Source: Lysobacter sp. MMG2 (GTDB lineage Bacteria; Pseudomonadota; Gammaproteobacteria; Xanthomonadales; Xanthomonadaceae). From it: DNA of 64,000 bases. Under the pieces are notes generated by a model. That model was not told the origin of the DNA and searched no databases. It saw only the letters and a program-made list of their open reading frames with translations. The stretch spans positions 1 through 64,000 of the forward strand of contig NZ_JAERQY020000003.1 in the NCBI RefSeq assembly GCF_016735495.2. The letters are read 5' to 3'. A program made the position numbers and the translations under genes. The first letter of the stretch is position 1. Each line of letters begins with the position of its first letter. This document shows positions 47,611 to 57,590 of this stretch, piece after piece.

Positions 47611-48893
47611 GCGGTCGCCCGTTGTCCACGCGCACCGCGATCGCGGTGCTGACGATGATCTTCTTCACCTGGGGCGCGCTCACCAGCCTCAATGACGTGC
47701 TGATTCCGCATCTGAAGGCCGTGTTCGAAATGAACTACGCGCAGACGATGCTGATCCAGTTCACGTTCTTCAGCACCTACCTGCTGATGTCGGTGCCGGC
47801 GGGCAAGGTGGTGGCGCTCGCCGGTTACAAGCGCAGCATCATCATCGGCCTGTGCGTCGCCGGCGTGGGGGCGCTGCTGTTCTTCCCGGCGGCGAGGATT
47901 CCGTCGTACCCGTTGTTCCTGTTCGCGCTGTTCGTGCTCGCCAGCGGCATCACGCTGTTGCAGGTCTCGGCCAATCCGTACATCGCGCTGCTGGGCGATG
48001 CAAACAGCGCGTCGAGCCGGCTCACGCTGGCGCAGGCGCTCAATTCCTTCGGCCACACGATCGCGCCGCTGCTGATCGGACCGCTGATCCTGTCCGGCGT
48101 CGTCATCGGCGCCACCGAGCTGGCGCAGATGCCCGAAGCGCAGCAGGCCGCGTACCGCATCTCGCAGGCCGAGTCGGTGCAGCTTCCGTACCTCGGCATC
48201 GCCGCCGGTCTGTTCCTGCTCGCGGTGTTCGTCGTGCTGTTCCGCCTGCCCGCGCACGCCGAGGCCACCGAGAGCGCCGATCACCAGCGCCACACGTTCG
48301 CCGAAGTGCTGCGCCATCGCCATCTGCGTTTCGGCGTCGTCGGCATCTTCATGTACGTCGGCGCCGAGGTTGCGATCGGCAGCTTCCTGATCAACTACAT
48401 CAGCGATCCACGCATCGGCGCGCTGGATGAAGCTGCGGCGACCGAATACGTGGCGTGGTACTGGGGCCTGGCGATGGCGGGTCGTTTCATCGGTTCGTTC
48501 CTGTTACGGCGCATCGAACCGCGCGTGCTGCTGGGGCTGTTCGCGATCGGCGCGATGGGCTTGCTGGCGACGACCATGCTCAACGAAGGTCGCGTGGCGG
48601 TGTGGAGCGTGGTCGCCATCGGTCTGTTCAACTCGATCATGTTCCCGACGATCTTCACCCTCGGCATCCACGGCCTCGGCCCGCTGACGAGCAAGGCCTC
48701 GAGCCTGCTGGTGATGGCGATCGTCGGCGGCGCCGTGGTGCCGCTGCTGCAGGGCGTGCTCGCCGACCGCATCGGCGTGCAGATGGCGTTCGTGCTGCCG
48801 CTGGCGTGCTATGCGTTCATCACCTGGTACGGATTCCGTGGTGCGCGGCGCGAGGCGCTGGATGAAGCGCCGGTGCCGGTGGCGTCGCCATGA
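47607..48893 (+). CDS. Sugar/H+ symporter of the FucP/GluP type (MFS)
   Basis: A 428-residue membrane protein with about 12 segments. FTWGALTSLNDVLIPHLKAV near residue 20 is the signature of the fucose-galactose-glucose permease group, and SANPYIALLG near 124 is also conserved. It would bring mannose (or a related hexose) across the inner membrane. The ATG overlaps the regulator stop (ATGA), so it is translationally coupled. Confidence 0.9.
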   Translation: MSGRPLSTRTAIAVLTMIFFTWGALTSLNDVLIPHLKAVFEMNYAQTMLIQFTFFSTYLLMSVPAGKVVALAGYKRSIIIGLCVAGVGALLFFPAARIPSYPLFLFALFVLASGITLLQVSANPYIALLGDANSASSRLTLAQALNSFGHTIAPLLIGPLILSGVVIGATELAQMPEAQQAAYRISQAESVQLPYLGIAAGLFLLAVFVVLFRLPAHAEATESADHQRHTFAEVLRHRHLRFGVVGIFMYVGAEVAIGSFLINYISDPRIGALDEAAATEYVAWYWGLAMAGRFIGSFLLRRIEPRVLLGLFAIGAMGLLATTMLNEGRVAVWSVVAIGLFNSIMFPTIFTLGIHGLGPLTSKASSLLVMAIVGGAVVPLLQGVLADRIGVQMAFVLPLACYAFITWYGFRGARREALDEAPVPVASP

Positions 48894-49885
48894 GCCATGC
48901 CATCAAGCGCGAGGCCATCGTCTGCTTCGGCGAGGCGCTCATCGACTTTCTCGCGCTGCCGGCGCTGCCCGGCCAGCCTCGTCATTTCGTCGAGTTCGCG
49001 GGCGGTGCGCCGGCCAACGTCTGCGCCGCCGTCGCGCGCCTGGGCGGCAATGCGCGTTTCGTCGGCATGCTCGGCGTGGACATGTTCGGCGAGTTCCTCA
49101 TGTCGCAGCTGCGCGCGTTCGGTGTCGACACCCGCTTCGCCGTGCACACTTCCGAGGCACGCACGGCCCTGGCGTTTGTATCGCTGGATGAGGAAGGCGA
49201 GCGCAGCTTCAGCTTCTATCGCCCGCCGGCGGCGGACCTGCTGTTCCGCGAAACACATTTCCGAGAGGAATGCTTCGACGACGCCGCCGTGATGCATGTG
49301 TGCTCCAACAGCCTTACCGAGGCGGACATCGCGCAGACCACCGTCGCCGGCATGCGCCTGGCACGCGAGCGCGGCGCGCTGGTCAGCATGGACCTCAACC
49401 TGCGTCCGTCGCTGTGGCCCGAAGGCCTCGATGCAGCGCCGCGACTGTGGGAGGCATTGGCCGAGGCGGACATCATCAAGCTGTGCCGCAGCGAGGCCGA
49501 CTTCCTGATCCGTCGCGCAGGCCACCACAACGCGATGCTGCAACGACTGTGGCAGGGCAACGCAAGGTTGGTGCTGATCACCGACGGCGGCAAGCCGGTG
49601 CGCTGGTACACGCGTGACGCAGAGGGCGAAGCGCCTGCGTTCCGTGTCTCGGCCGTGGACACCACGGCGGCGGGCGATGCGTTCGTCGGTTCGCTGCTCC
49701 TGCGGATCGTGGAACGCGGCGTGAGCGCACAGACGTTCGACACCTTCCTTGGCGACGCGTCCGCCATCGCCGACGCGCTACGCCATGCCGCCGCGGGCGG
49801 AGCATTGGCGGCGACGAAGCACGGCGCATTCGCCGCCATGCCAACCCGCGACGACATCGAACAACTGCTGCGAACGAGCCCATGA
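48890..49885 (+). CDS. PfkB-family fructokinase
   Basis: A 331-residue sugar kinase. VCFGEALIDFLA near 11, FAGGAPANVCAAVARLGG near 38 (substrate-binding GG), and DTTAAGDAFVGSLLLRI near 254 (anion hole and catalytic Asp) are the family motifs. In this operon it would phosphorylate fructose made by the isomerase to fructose 6-phosphate. Overlaps the permease stop by 4 bases. Confidence 0.9.
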   Translation: MSHAIKREAIVCFGEALIDFLALPALPGQPRHFVEFAGGAPANVCAAVARLGGNARFVGMLGVDMFGEFLMSQLRAFGVDTRFAVHTSEARTALAFVSLDEEGERSFSFYRPPAADLLFRETHFREECFDDAAVMHVCSNSLTEADIAQTTVAGMRLARERGALVSMDLNLRPSLWPEGLDAAPRLWEALAEADIIKLCRSEADFLIRRAGHHNAMLQRLWQGNARLVLITDGGKPVRWYTRDAEGEAPAFRVSAVDTTAAGDAFVGSLLLRIVERGVSAQTFDTFLGDASAIADALRHAAAGGALAATKHGAFAAMPTRDDIEQLLRTSP

Positions 49886-51111
49886 ACCTGCCCGCCACTC
49901 CCGCGCCGGATTTCCGCAGCGAAACGTTCCTGCGCACGCACATCGCCGACACGATGACGTTCTACCATCCGCGCGCGATCGATCCGCAGGGCGGTTTCTT
50001 CCACTACTTCCGCGACGACGGCAGCGTCTACGACGCTTCGCATCGCCATCTCGTGAGCAGCACCCGCTTCGTCTTCAACTACGCGATGACGGCGCGTGAA
50101 TTCGGCAATCCCGAGTATCTCGACGCTGCACGACACGGCCTGCGCTATCTGCGCGAAGTGCATCGCAACCCCTCCAGCGGCGGCTACGCGTGGACGATCC
50201 GCGATGGATCGCCGGAGGATCGCACCAACCACTGCTATGGCGTGGCGTTCGTGCTGCTGGCTTACTCGACCGCGCTGAAAGCGGGCATCGACGAGGTCGT
50301 GCCGTGGATCGACGAGACCTGGGACCTGCTCGAGGGCCGATTCTGGGACGCGGACGCCGGCCTGTATCGCGACGAGGCCGATGCGGACTGGAACTTCTCC
50401 GACTACCGCGGCCAGAACGCCAACATGCACATGTGCGAGGCGATGCTGGCGGCCTACGAGGCGACGCGGCAGCCGCGCTTCCTCGACCGCGCGCTCACGC
50501 TGGCCGACCACATGACGCGCCGACAGGCCGCGATGGCGGGCGGGCTGGTGTGGGAGCACTACGATCGCGAGTGGAATGTCGACTGGGACTACCACCGCGA
50601 TGATCCCAAGCACCTGTTCCGACCGTGGGGCTACCAGCCCGGCCATCAGACCGAATGGGCCAAGCTGCTGGTGATCCTCGATGGCCACCTGCGCGAGCGC
50701 GGAACGCCGGCGCCGTGGGCCGTCGACACCGCGCGTCACCTGTTCGATGTCGCCGTGCAGCGCGCGTGGGATGCGCAGTACGGCGGCCTGGCTTACGGCT
50801 TCGGCCTCGCGCCGGAGTTCGCCGTGTGCGACGACGACAAGTACTTCTGGGTGCAGGCCGAATCGCTCGCCGCGGCGGCGCGACTGGGCGATGCCACGTG
50901 CCAGACGCATTACTGGGACTGGTACGACCGCCTGTGGGCCTATGCGTGGCAGCACTTCGTCGACCACGAGCACGGGGCGTGGTACCGCATCCTCGATCGC
51001 CGCAACGCCAAGTACAGCGACGAGAAGAGTCCCGCCGGCAAGACCGACTACCACACGATGGGCGCCTGCTACGACGTCCTCGCCGTCCTGCGTTCCCGGA
51101 GACACACCTGA
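49882..51111 (+). CDS. AGE-family isomerase, probable mannose isomerase
   Basis: A 409-residue (alpha/alpha)6-barrel enzyme of the N-acylglucosamine 2-epimerase family. Signature segments are STRFVFNYAMTAREFG near 53, NHCYGVAFVLLAYS near 115, NANMHMCEAMLAAYE near 175 and KYFWVQAESLAAAARL near 318; the His residues in NHCYG, NMHMCE and PGHQTEW are the expected catalytic ones. Mannose isomerases (YihS-like) share this set. It overlaps the kinase gene by 4 bases. Mannose to fructose conversion is inferred from the mannosidases and fructokinase around it. Confidence 0.85.
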   Translation: MNLPATPAPDFRSETFLRTHIADTMTFYHPRAIDPQGGFFHYFRDDGSVYDASHRHLVSSTRFVFNYAMTAREFGNPEYLDAARHGLRYLREVHRNPSSGGYAWTIRDGSPEDRTNHCYGVAFVLLAYSTALKAGIDEVVPWIDETWDLLEGRFWDADAGLYRDEADADWNFSDYRGQNANMHMCEAMLAAYEATRQPRFLDRALTLADHMTRRQAAMAGGLVWEHYDREWNVDWDYHRDDPKHLFRPWGYQPGHQTEWAKLLVILDGHLRERGTPAPWAVDTARHLFDVAVQRAWDAQYGGLAYGFGLAPEFAVCDDDKYFWVQAESLAAAARLGDATCQTHYWDWYDRLWAYAWQHFVDHEHGAWYRILDRRNAKYSDEKSPAGKTDYHTMGACYDVLAVLRSRRHT

Positions 51112-52502
51112 TGCGCCTGCGTCCGTTGCTGCTTTCCTTCGCCCTGTTTGCGGTCCCCACGATCGGCGTCGCGGCCGAAGCCTCCTTCCCCGATGCCGCG
51201 ACGCCGGTCGTCTTCTCCGATGCCAAGGCCGCGCGCAGCGCAGAGCAGGTGAAGGCGCAGTTCCTGCACGCATGGCGCGGTTACAAGGAGCACGCATGGG
51301 GCCATGATGCGTTGAAGCCGCTGAGCAACAAGCCGCACGACTGGTACGGCGAGTCGCTGCTGATGACGCCGGTCGACGCGATCGACACGATGATCGTGAT
51401 GGGCCTGGACGAGGAAGCCCGCGATGCGCGTGAGCTGATCGCGACGAAGCTCTCTTTCGACCGCGACCTGGACGTGAAGCATTTCGAGATCGTGATCCGC
51501 CTGCTCGGCGGGCTGCTGTCCGGCTATCAGATGACGGACGACAAGCGCCTGCTCGATCTTGCTGAAGATCTCGGCACGCGCCTGCTGCCAGCGTTCGACT
51601 CGCCCACCGGCCTGCCCTACGTTTATGTGAACCTGCGCACCGGCAATGCGCACGGCAACGAAAGCAATCCTGCCGAGGCCGGAACGCTGCTGCTGGAGTA
51701 CGGCACGCTCAGCAAGCTCACTGGCAATCCGGTCTTCTACGAGAAGGCGAAGCGTGCGCTGGTGGAAACCTACAAGCGCCGTTCGAAGATCGGCCTGGTA
51801 GGCGAACGCTTCGACGTGACGACCGGCGAGTGGACGAACACGCGCAGCCACGTCGGCGCGCGCATCGACTCTTACTACGAATACCTGTGGAAGTGCTGGA
51901 CGCTGTTCGGCGACGAAGACTGCCATGCGATGTGGAAGGACAGCATCGCGGCGGCCAATCGCTACTACCCGGAAGAAGTGGAAGGCTCGCTCTGGGTCGG
52001 TCACGTCGACATGGAGACCGGCAAACGCGTGGCGAGCCGCTATGGCGCGCTCGACGCATTCTGGCCCGGTCTGCTCGCGTTGTCGGGCGACGTGGCGCAG
52101 GCGCGACGCCTGCAGGATTCGTCGTTCGCGATGTGGCAGCAGTGGGGCATCGAGCCGGAAGCGTATGACTACCGCAAGCGCGAGGTGACATCGGCGGGCT
52201 ATCCGCTGCGACCGGAGATCGTGGAGTCGGCGTGGTACCTGCATCGGCTCACGGGCGATGCGAAGTACCGCGCCATGGGCCAGGTGATGCTGGACGACTT
52301 CGTGCGCTACACGCGCACCGGCTCGGGATTCGCGACGCTGAAGAGCGTGGTGACGAAGGAGAAGGTCGACGACATGGAAAGCTTCGTGCTGGCCGAGACG
52401 TTCAAGTACTTCTACCTGCTGTTCGCGCCGCCCCAGACGCTGGATCCTGAGAAGGTCGTGCTGACCACCGAGGCGCATCCGCTGCGTCGCACCTGGAAGT
52501 GA
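51111..52502 (+). CDS. GH47 alpha-1,2-mannosidase, exported
   Basis: A 463-residue enzyme with a signal peptide (MRLRPLLLSFALFAVPTIGVAA). Family 47 motifs: HAWRGYKEHAWGHDALKPLS near 45, DAIDTMIVMGL near 88, GLPYVYVNLRTG near 165, RIDSYYEYLWKCW near 250, YPLRPEIVESAWYLHRLTGD near 364, and DDMESFVLAETFKYFYLLF near 420. The conserved Glu and Asp residues in these blocks look intact. GH47 is mainly eukaryotic (ER and Golgi mannosidase I) and scarce in bacteria. Its start ATG overlaps the isomerase TGA, making it the last gene of the operon. Confidence 0.95.
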   Translation: MRLRPLLLSFALFAVPTIGVAAEASFPDAATPVVFSDAKAARSAEQVKAQFLHAWRGYKEHAWGHDALKPLSNKPHDWYGESLLMTPVDAIDTMIVMGLDEEARDARELIATKLSFDRDLDVKHFEIVIRLLGGLLSGYQMTDDKRLLDLAEDLGTRLLPAFDSPTGLPYVYVNLRTGNAHGNESNPAEAGTLLLEYGTLSKLTGNPVFYEKAKRALVETYKRRSKIGLVGERFDVTTGEWTNTRSHVGARIDSYYEYLWKCWTLFGDEDCHAMWKDSIAAANRYYPEEVEGSLWVGHVDMETGKRVASRYGALDAFWPGLLALSGDVAQARRLQDSSFAMWQQWGIEPEAYDYRKREVTSAGYPLRPEIVESAWYLHRLTGDAKYRAMGQVMLDDFVRYTRTGSGFATLKSVVTKEKVDDMESFVLAETFKYFYLLFAPPQTLDPEKVVLTTEAHPLRRTWK

Positions 52503-52573
52503 TCGCACGACCGGCGGTGCGCTGAGGCGATCCGGCGCGGGCTACGCTCGCTTGCCGGGTCAGGAGCATCGCC

Positions 52574-52951
52574 ATGAGCACGCAGGACATCGCCAGGCGT
52601 CTGGTCGAGTTGTGCCGCGCCGGGGCGTTCGAACAAGCCCTGGAGGAGCTGTACGCCGACGACGCGGTGAGCATCGAGCCGGACGACATCCCGCCCGGCG
52701 CGTTGAGCAACGCGGAAGGGCTCGACGCGATCCTGCGCAAGAGCCGCCGGTTCTGGGGCGGTGTCGAGACCCTGCACAGCGTGCGCTGCAGCGAACCGCT
52801 CGTGGCGGCACGCTGGTTCAGCACCGCATTGAGCGTGGACGTCACGTTCAAGGGCGTCGGCCGCATCGACATCCGCGAAATCTGCGTCTATCGCGTGCGC
52901 GATGGCCTGATCGTGCTCGAGCAGTTCTTCTACGACACCTACGAGCCGTGA
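52574..52951 (+). CDS. SnoaL/NTF2-like protein, copy 1
   Basis: A 125-residue protein. DIARRLVELCRAGAFEQALEEL forms the first helices, YADDAVSIE the next strand and VYRVRDGLIVLEQFFY the last strand, the cone-like NTF2/SnoaL fold. The paralogue at 53045 has the same plan (for example LVELCRAGQYDQAQEELYAD). Catalytic role, if any, is unknown. ATG follows GCATCGCC; GGAGC lies upstream. Confidence 0.85.
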   Translation: MSTQDIARRLVELCRAGAFEQALEELYADDAVSIEPDDIPPGALSNAEGLDAILRKSRRFWGGVETLHSVRCSEPLVAARWFSTALSVDVTFKGVGRIDIREICVYRVRDGLIVLEQFFYDTYEP

Positions 52952-53044
52952 CGTACCGGACGTCCGAAATTCTCGCAGCCTGCTGACAACACGCTGTCAG
53001 GGGTTGGTCTTAGGCTGTGACTTTCCCAGCAAGGAGACATCAGC

Positions 53045-53416
53045 ATGGATATCCAGCAGGTTGCCAACCGCCTCGTCGAACTCTGCCGCGCCGGCCAGTA
53101 CGACCAGGCGCAGGAAGAGCTGTACGCCGACGGCGCCGTCAGCATCGAGGGCGACGGGCAGAAGGCGGAGTCGATCGCGCACGGGATGGCGGCGATTCGC
53201 GAGAAGGGCAAGCAGTGGGCGGACAACCTCGTCGAAATCCACGGCGGCAGCGTGAGCGATCCGGTGATCGCCGACGGCTGGTTCAGCGTGGCGATGGGCC
53301 TGGATGCGACCTACAGGGACATGGGCCGTGTGGCGATGAAGGAAATCGCGGTGTATCAGGTGCGCGACGGCAAGATCACGCACGAGCAGTTCTTCTACAA
53401 CGCCGACAAGGGGTAA
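53045..53416 (+). CDS. SnoaL/NTF2-like protein, copy 2
   Basis: A 123-residue paralogue of the preceding gene: DIQQVANRLVELCRAGQYDQ, YADGAVSIEGDG, VYQVRDGKITHEQFFYNAD. AAGGAG precedes the ATG by 9 bases. A small hairpin (CTGACA and TGTCAG around ACACGC) lies in the gap before it, so it may have its own promoter. Tandem duplication followed by divergence is likely. Confidence 0.85.
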   Translation: MDIQQVANRLVELCRAGQYDQAQEELYADGAVSIEGDGQKAESIAHGMAAIREKGKQWADNLVEIHGGSVSDPVIADGWFSVAMGLDATYRDMGRVAMKEIAVYQVRDGKITHEQFFYNADKG

Positions 53417-53451
53417 TGCGGCGGGCTGTCGCCCGCCCCGTGGAGGCCGCC

Positions 53452-53607
53452 ATGAACGCGACGAAGACGCCAACACCTTCGACCACCAATAACGGCTGGA
53501 AGACCTGCAGCCGCGGACACAAGTACCGCGGCCCGGGCCCCTGTCCGAAATGCTGGCCCAGTGGTGCGCAACGAAAGCGGGCGGCACAAACGACGAAGCC
53601 CCGCTGA
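53452..53607 (+). CDS. 51-residue zinc-ribbon-like protein
   Basis: ATG at 53452 with GGAGG 6 bases upstream. The sequence has WKTCSRGHKYRGPGPCPKCWPSG: one Cys, a His and a CPKC pair, a compact zinc-ribbon pattern, with a basic tail (RKRAAQTTKPR). Its TGA stop lies in the loop of the terminator hairpin at 53593. Small helix-free, nucleic-acid or metal-binding proteins of this kind are common in Xanthomonadaceae; the function is unknown. Confidence 0.75.
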   Translation: MNATKTPTPSTTNNGWKTCSRGHKYRGPGPCPKCWPSGAQRKRAAQTTKPR

Positions 53608-53619
53608 GCGGGGCTTCGT
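53593..53619. terminator. Bidirectional terminator between the zinc-ribbon gene and rpoD
   Basis: ACGAAGCCCCGC and GCGGGGCTTCGT pair perfectly over 12 bp with loop TGA, which is the stop codon of the upstream gene. It lies between convergent genes and would serve rpoD too. T-runs are short on both sides. Confidence 0.75.
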
Positions 53620-53646
53620 GATCGAACATCGGCGGACGTTGTCGCG

Positions 53647-55503
<1,857 letters not shown>

Positions 55504-55577
55504 GCTTGCGCCACCGCGCTAATGGGAAGGGATGGGGAACGTTCCAGTATATCAGGCCGGCCCCTTGGGGACGGACT

Positions 55578-56018
55578 TCAGGACCGCAGGAGGAAGGTGA
55601 CCGGGCCGTCGTTGACCAGGCTGATCACCATATGGGCACCGAACCGCCCCGTTTCCACCCCCCCGATGTGTTTTTGCCTGCAGATGTCGACCAGCCGGCT
55701 GAACAATGGTTCAGCCACCTCCGGCGCGGCGGCCGTGCTGAAGCCGGGACGCATGCCGCTGGCGGTGTCGGCGGCCAGGGTGAACTGGCTGACCAACAAC
55801 AAGCCGCCGCCGGTCTGGGCCAGTCCGAGATTCATTCGCCCGTCCCCGTCAGCGAATACACGGTATCCGAGCAGCCGGTCGGCCATGCGCGCGATCTGCG
55901 CGTCGCCGTCGCCCGGCTCCACACCGACCAGAGCGAGCAGGCCCGGACCGATCGCCCCGACGACCTCGCCGTCCACCCGCACGCTGGCTTCGGTCACGCG
56001 CTGGATCAGGGCGAGCAT
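55578..56018 (-). CDS. dtd: D-aminoacyl-tRNA deacylase
   Basis: A 146-residue enzyme of the DTD family that hydrolyses D-amino acids from tRNA. MLALIQRVTEASVRVDG opens it; LLLVSQFTLAADT near 75 and TGRFGAHMVISLVNDGPVTF near 120, including the Gly/cis-Pro type motif (NDGPVT), are conserved. The start at ATG 56016-56018 gives the usual length. Divergent from the acyltransferase gene. Confidence 0.95.
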   Translation of the reverse strand: MLALIQRVTEASVRVDGEVVGAIGPGLLALVGVEPGDGDAQIARMADRLLGYRVFADGDGRMNLGLAQTGGGLLLVSQFTLAADTASGMRPGFSTAAAPEVAEPLFSRLVDICRQKHIGGVETGRFGAHMVISLVNDGPVTFLLRS

Positions 56019-56119
56019 GGGGCTCCGGCCGTTCGGCATGGGGTTGGGACCGACGATCCTGTCGAGCCCGCCCGGCACGGTCAACCGGTGCGCCCGGGTC
56101 GCGCCGTTAGACTGAACGG

Positions 56120-57052
56120 ATGAGCCGCTTCGCCGCACGCCTCCTCCACCTCCTCGCCTCCCTGATCGGCCGCCTCACCTGGCCCTGGCTGCTGCGCCTG
56201 GGCGATGCGCTTTCGGCCTGGTGGCGCTGGCGCGACGTGCGCGAAAGCCGCGTCGTAAGGATCAACCTGGAACTGGCCTACCCCGACCTGCTCCCGGCCG
56301 AACGCGACGCCCTGCACGCGGCGATCCTGCGCACCACGGCGCGCCAGGTGCTGGAGACGATCCGTCTGTGGACGCGCCCGCACGCGGAGAACCTGCGCCT
56401 GCTGCGCGAGCAGCACGGCACCCATCTGATGGACGAGGCCATCGCGGCCGGCCGTGGCGTCATCATCGCCGCCCCGCACCACGGCAACTGGGAACTGCTG
56501 AACCAGTGGCTGGCCTGGCGCACGCCGCTGGCGATCCTGTACCGGCCGCCGGAGTCGAAAGTGGTCGAAGACTTCCTCAACCTCGTGCGCGCCGACCACG
56601 AACAGCCCGGCGAAGGCGAGCGCGTGACCCAGGTGCGCGCGGAAGGCCCCGCGATCCGCCAGCTGTTCAAGCGCCTGAACGACGGCGGCGTGGTCGGCAT
56701 CCTGCCCGACCAGCAACCCAAGGCCGGCGACGGCGAGTTCGCGCCGTTCTTCGGCGTGCAGGCGCTGACGATGACGCTGCTCGGCCGGCTCGCCTCGCGC
56801 ACCGGGGCGAAGGTGCTGTTCGCCTGGTGCGAGCGCGTGGACACGCACGCCGATCGTCCGGGCTTCGCGCTGCATATCCAGGCCGCGCCGGAGGCGGTGT
56901 CCGACGCCGATCCGAAGGTCGCCGTGGCCGCGCTCAACGCGTCGGTGGAAGCCATTGCGCGGCGCGATCCGGCGCAATACCAGTGGACCTACAAACGCTA
57001 TACGCTCAGGCCGCCGGGTTCGGGGGAAGACAACCCGTACTGGAACCGCTGA
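56120..57052 (+). CDS. LpxL/HtrB-type lipid A acyltransferase
   Basis: A 310-residue membrane-bound late acyltransferase. The N-terminal helix LLHLLASLIGRLTWPWLL anchors it. APHHGNWELLNQW near 115 carries the HX4E active-site motif, and GILPDQQPKAGDG near 193 is the usual second block. It would add a secondary acyl chain to lipid A. GC and codon use fit the core chromosome. Confidence 0.9.
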   Translation: MSRFAARLLHLLASLIGRLTWPWLLRLGDALSAWWRWRDVRESRVVRINLELAYPDLLPAERDALHAAILRTTARQVLETIRLWTRPHAENLRLLREQHGTHLMDEAIAAGRGVIIAAPHHGNWELLNQWLAWRTPLAILYRPPESKVVEDFLNLVRADHEQPGEGERVTQVRAEGPAIRQLFKRLNDGGVVGILPDQQPKAGDGEFAPFFGVQALTMTLLGRLASRTGAKVLFAWCERVDTHADRPGFALHIQAAPEAVSDADPKVAVAALNASVEAIARRDPAQYQWTYKRYTLRPPGSGEDNPYWNR

Positions 57053-57092
57053 CGGCGCGGCGCCGTCGATACCGCAGACCGCGAAACCCACG

Positions 57093-57590
57093 ATGGCCGA
57101 CCACGACCCGTCCGCTGCCGCGGCCGATGCTCCCGCCGACTGGCACCCGCTGCCCGAGCGCGCCCGCCTCCCTTACATGCTGGCGCTGATGTTGCCGTTC
57201 GCCGGCCCGGGGATGGTCGCCGGCTTCGTGCTGGCCGGCGTGTTCGGCCTCTGGCTCGCACCGCCGGTGCTGGCGCTGGCCGGCCTGGCCCTGGGCGCAT
57301 GGGTGGGCCTGAAGCATTACCGCAGCACCTTCTGGCGACTCGACGACGACGGCCTGGCGATCCGCCGCGGCCGCCTGTGGCAACGCGAGACCCGCGTGCC
57401 CGCCACGCGCGTGCAGCACCTGGACCTCAAGCGCGGTCCGCTGCAACGGCGCCGGCACCTGGCGACGCTGGTGGTGCACACCGCCGGCACGCGCCACAGC
57501 GCGGTGACCGTGCCGCACCTGGACGCCGACGACGCCGAACGCCTGCGCGACCGCCTCGCGCGCCAGCTCGACGCCGATGACGACGCCTGA
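57093..57590 (+). CDS. Bacterial PH-domain membrane protein (YdbS-like)
   Basis: A 165-residue protein: two membrane segments at about 28-75 (MLALMLPFAGPGMVAGFVLA; PPVLALAGLALGAWVGL), then one bacterial PH (bPH2) domain (LDDDGLAIRRGRLWQRETRVP, then RVQHLDLKRGPLQRRRHLAT). It overlaps by 14 bases with the following YdbT-like gene, as such pairs often do. Role unknown. Confidence 0.85.
   Translation: MADHDPSAAAADAPADWHPLPERARLPYMLALMLPFAGPGMVAGFVLAGVFGLWLAPPVLALAGLALGAWVGLKHYRSTFWRLDDDGLAIRRGRLWQRETRVPATRVQHLDLKRGPLQRRRHLATLVVHTAGTRHSAVTVPHLDADDAERLRDRLARQLDADDDA

Noticed and set aside
49216-51297. A 693-residue reading frame on the minus strand across the fructokinase and isomerase genes
   Set aside because: It is Arg/Val-rich low-complexity sequence antisense to well-supported high-GC genes, with no recognisable domain: a shadow.
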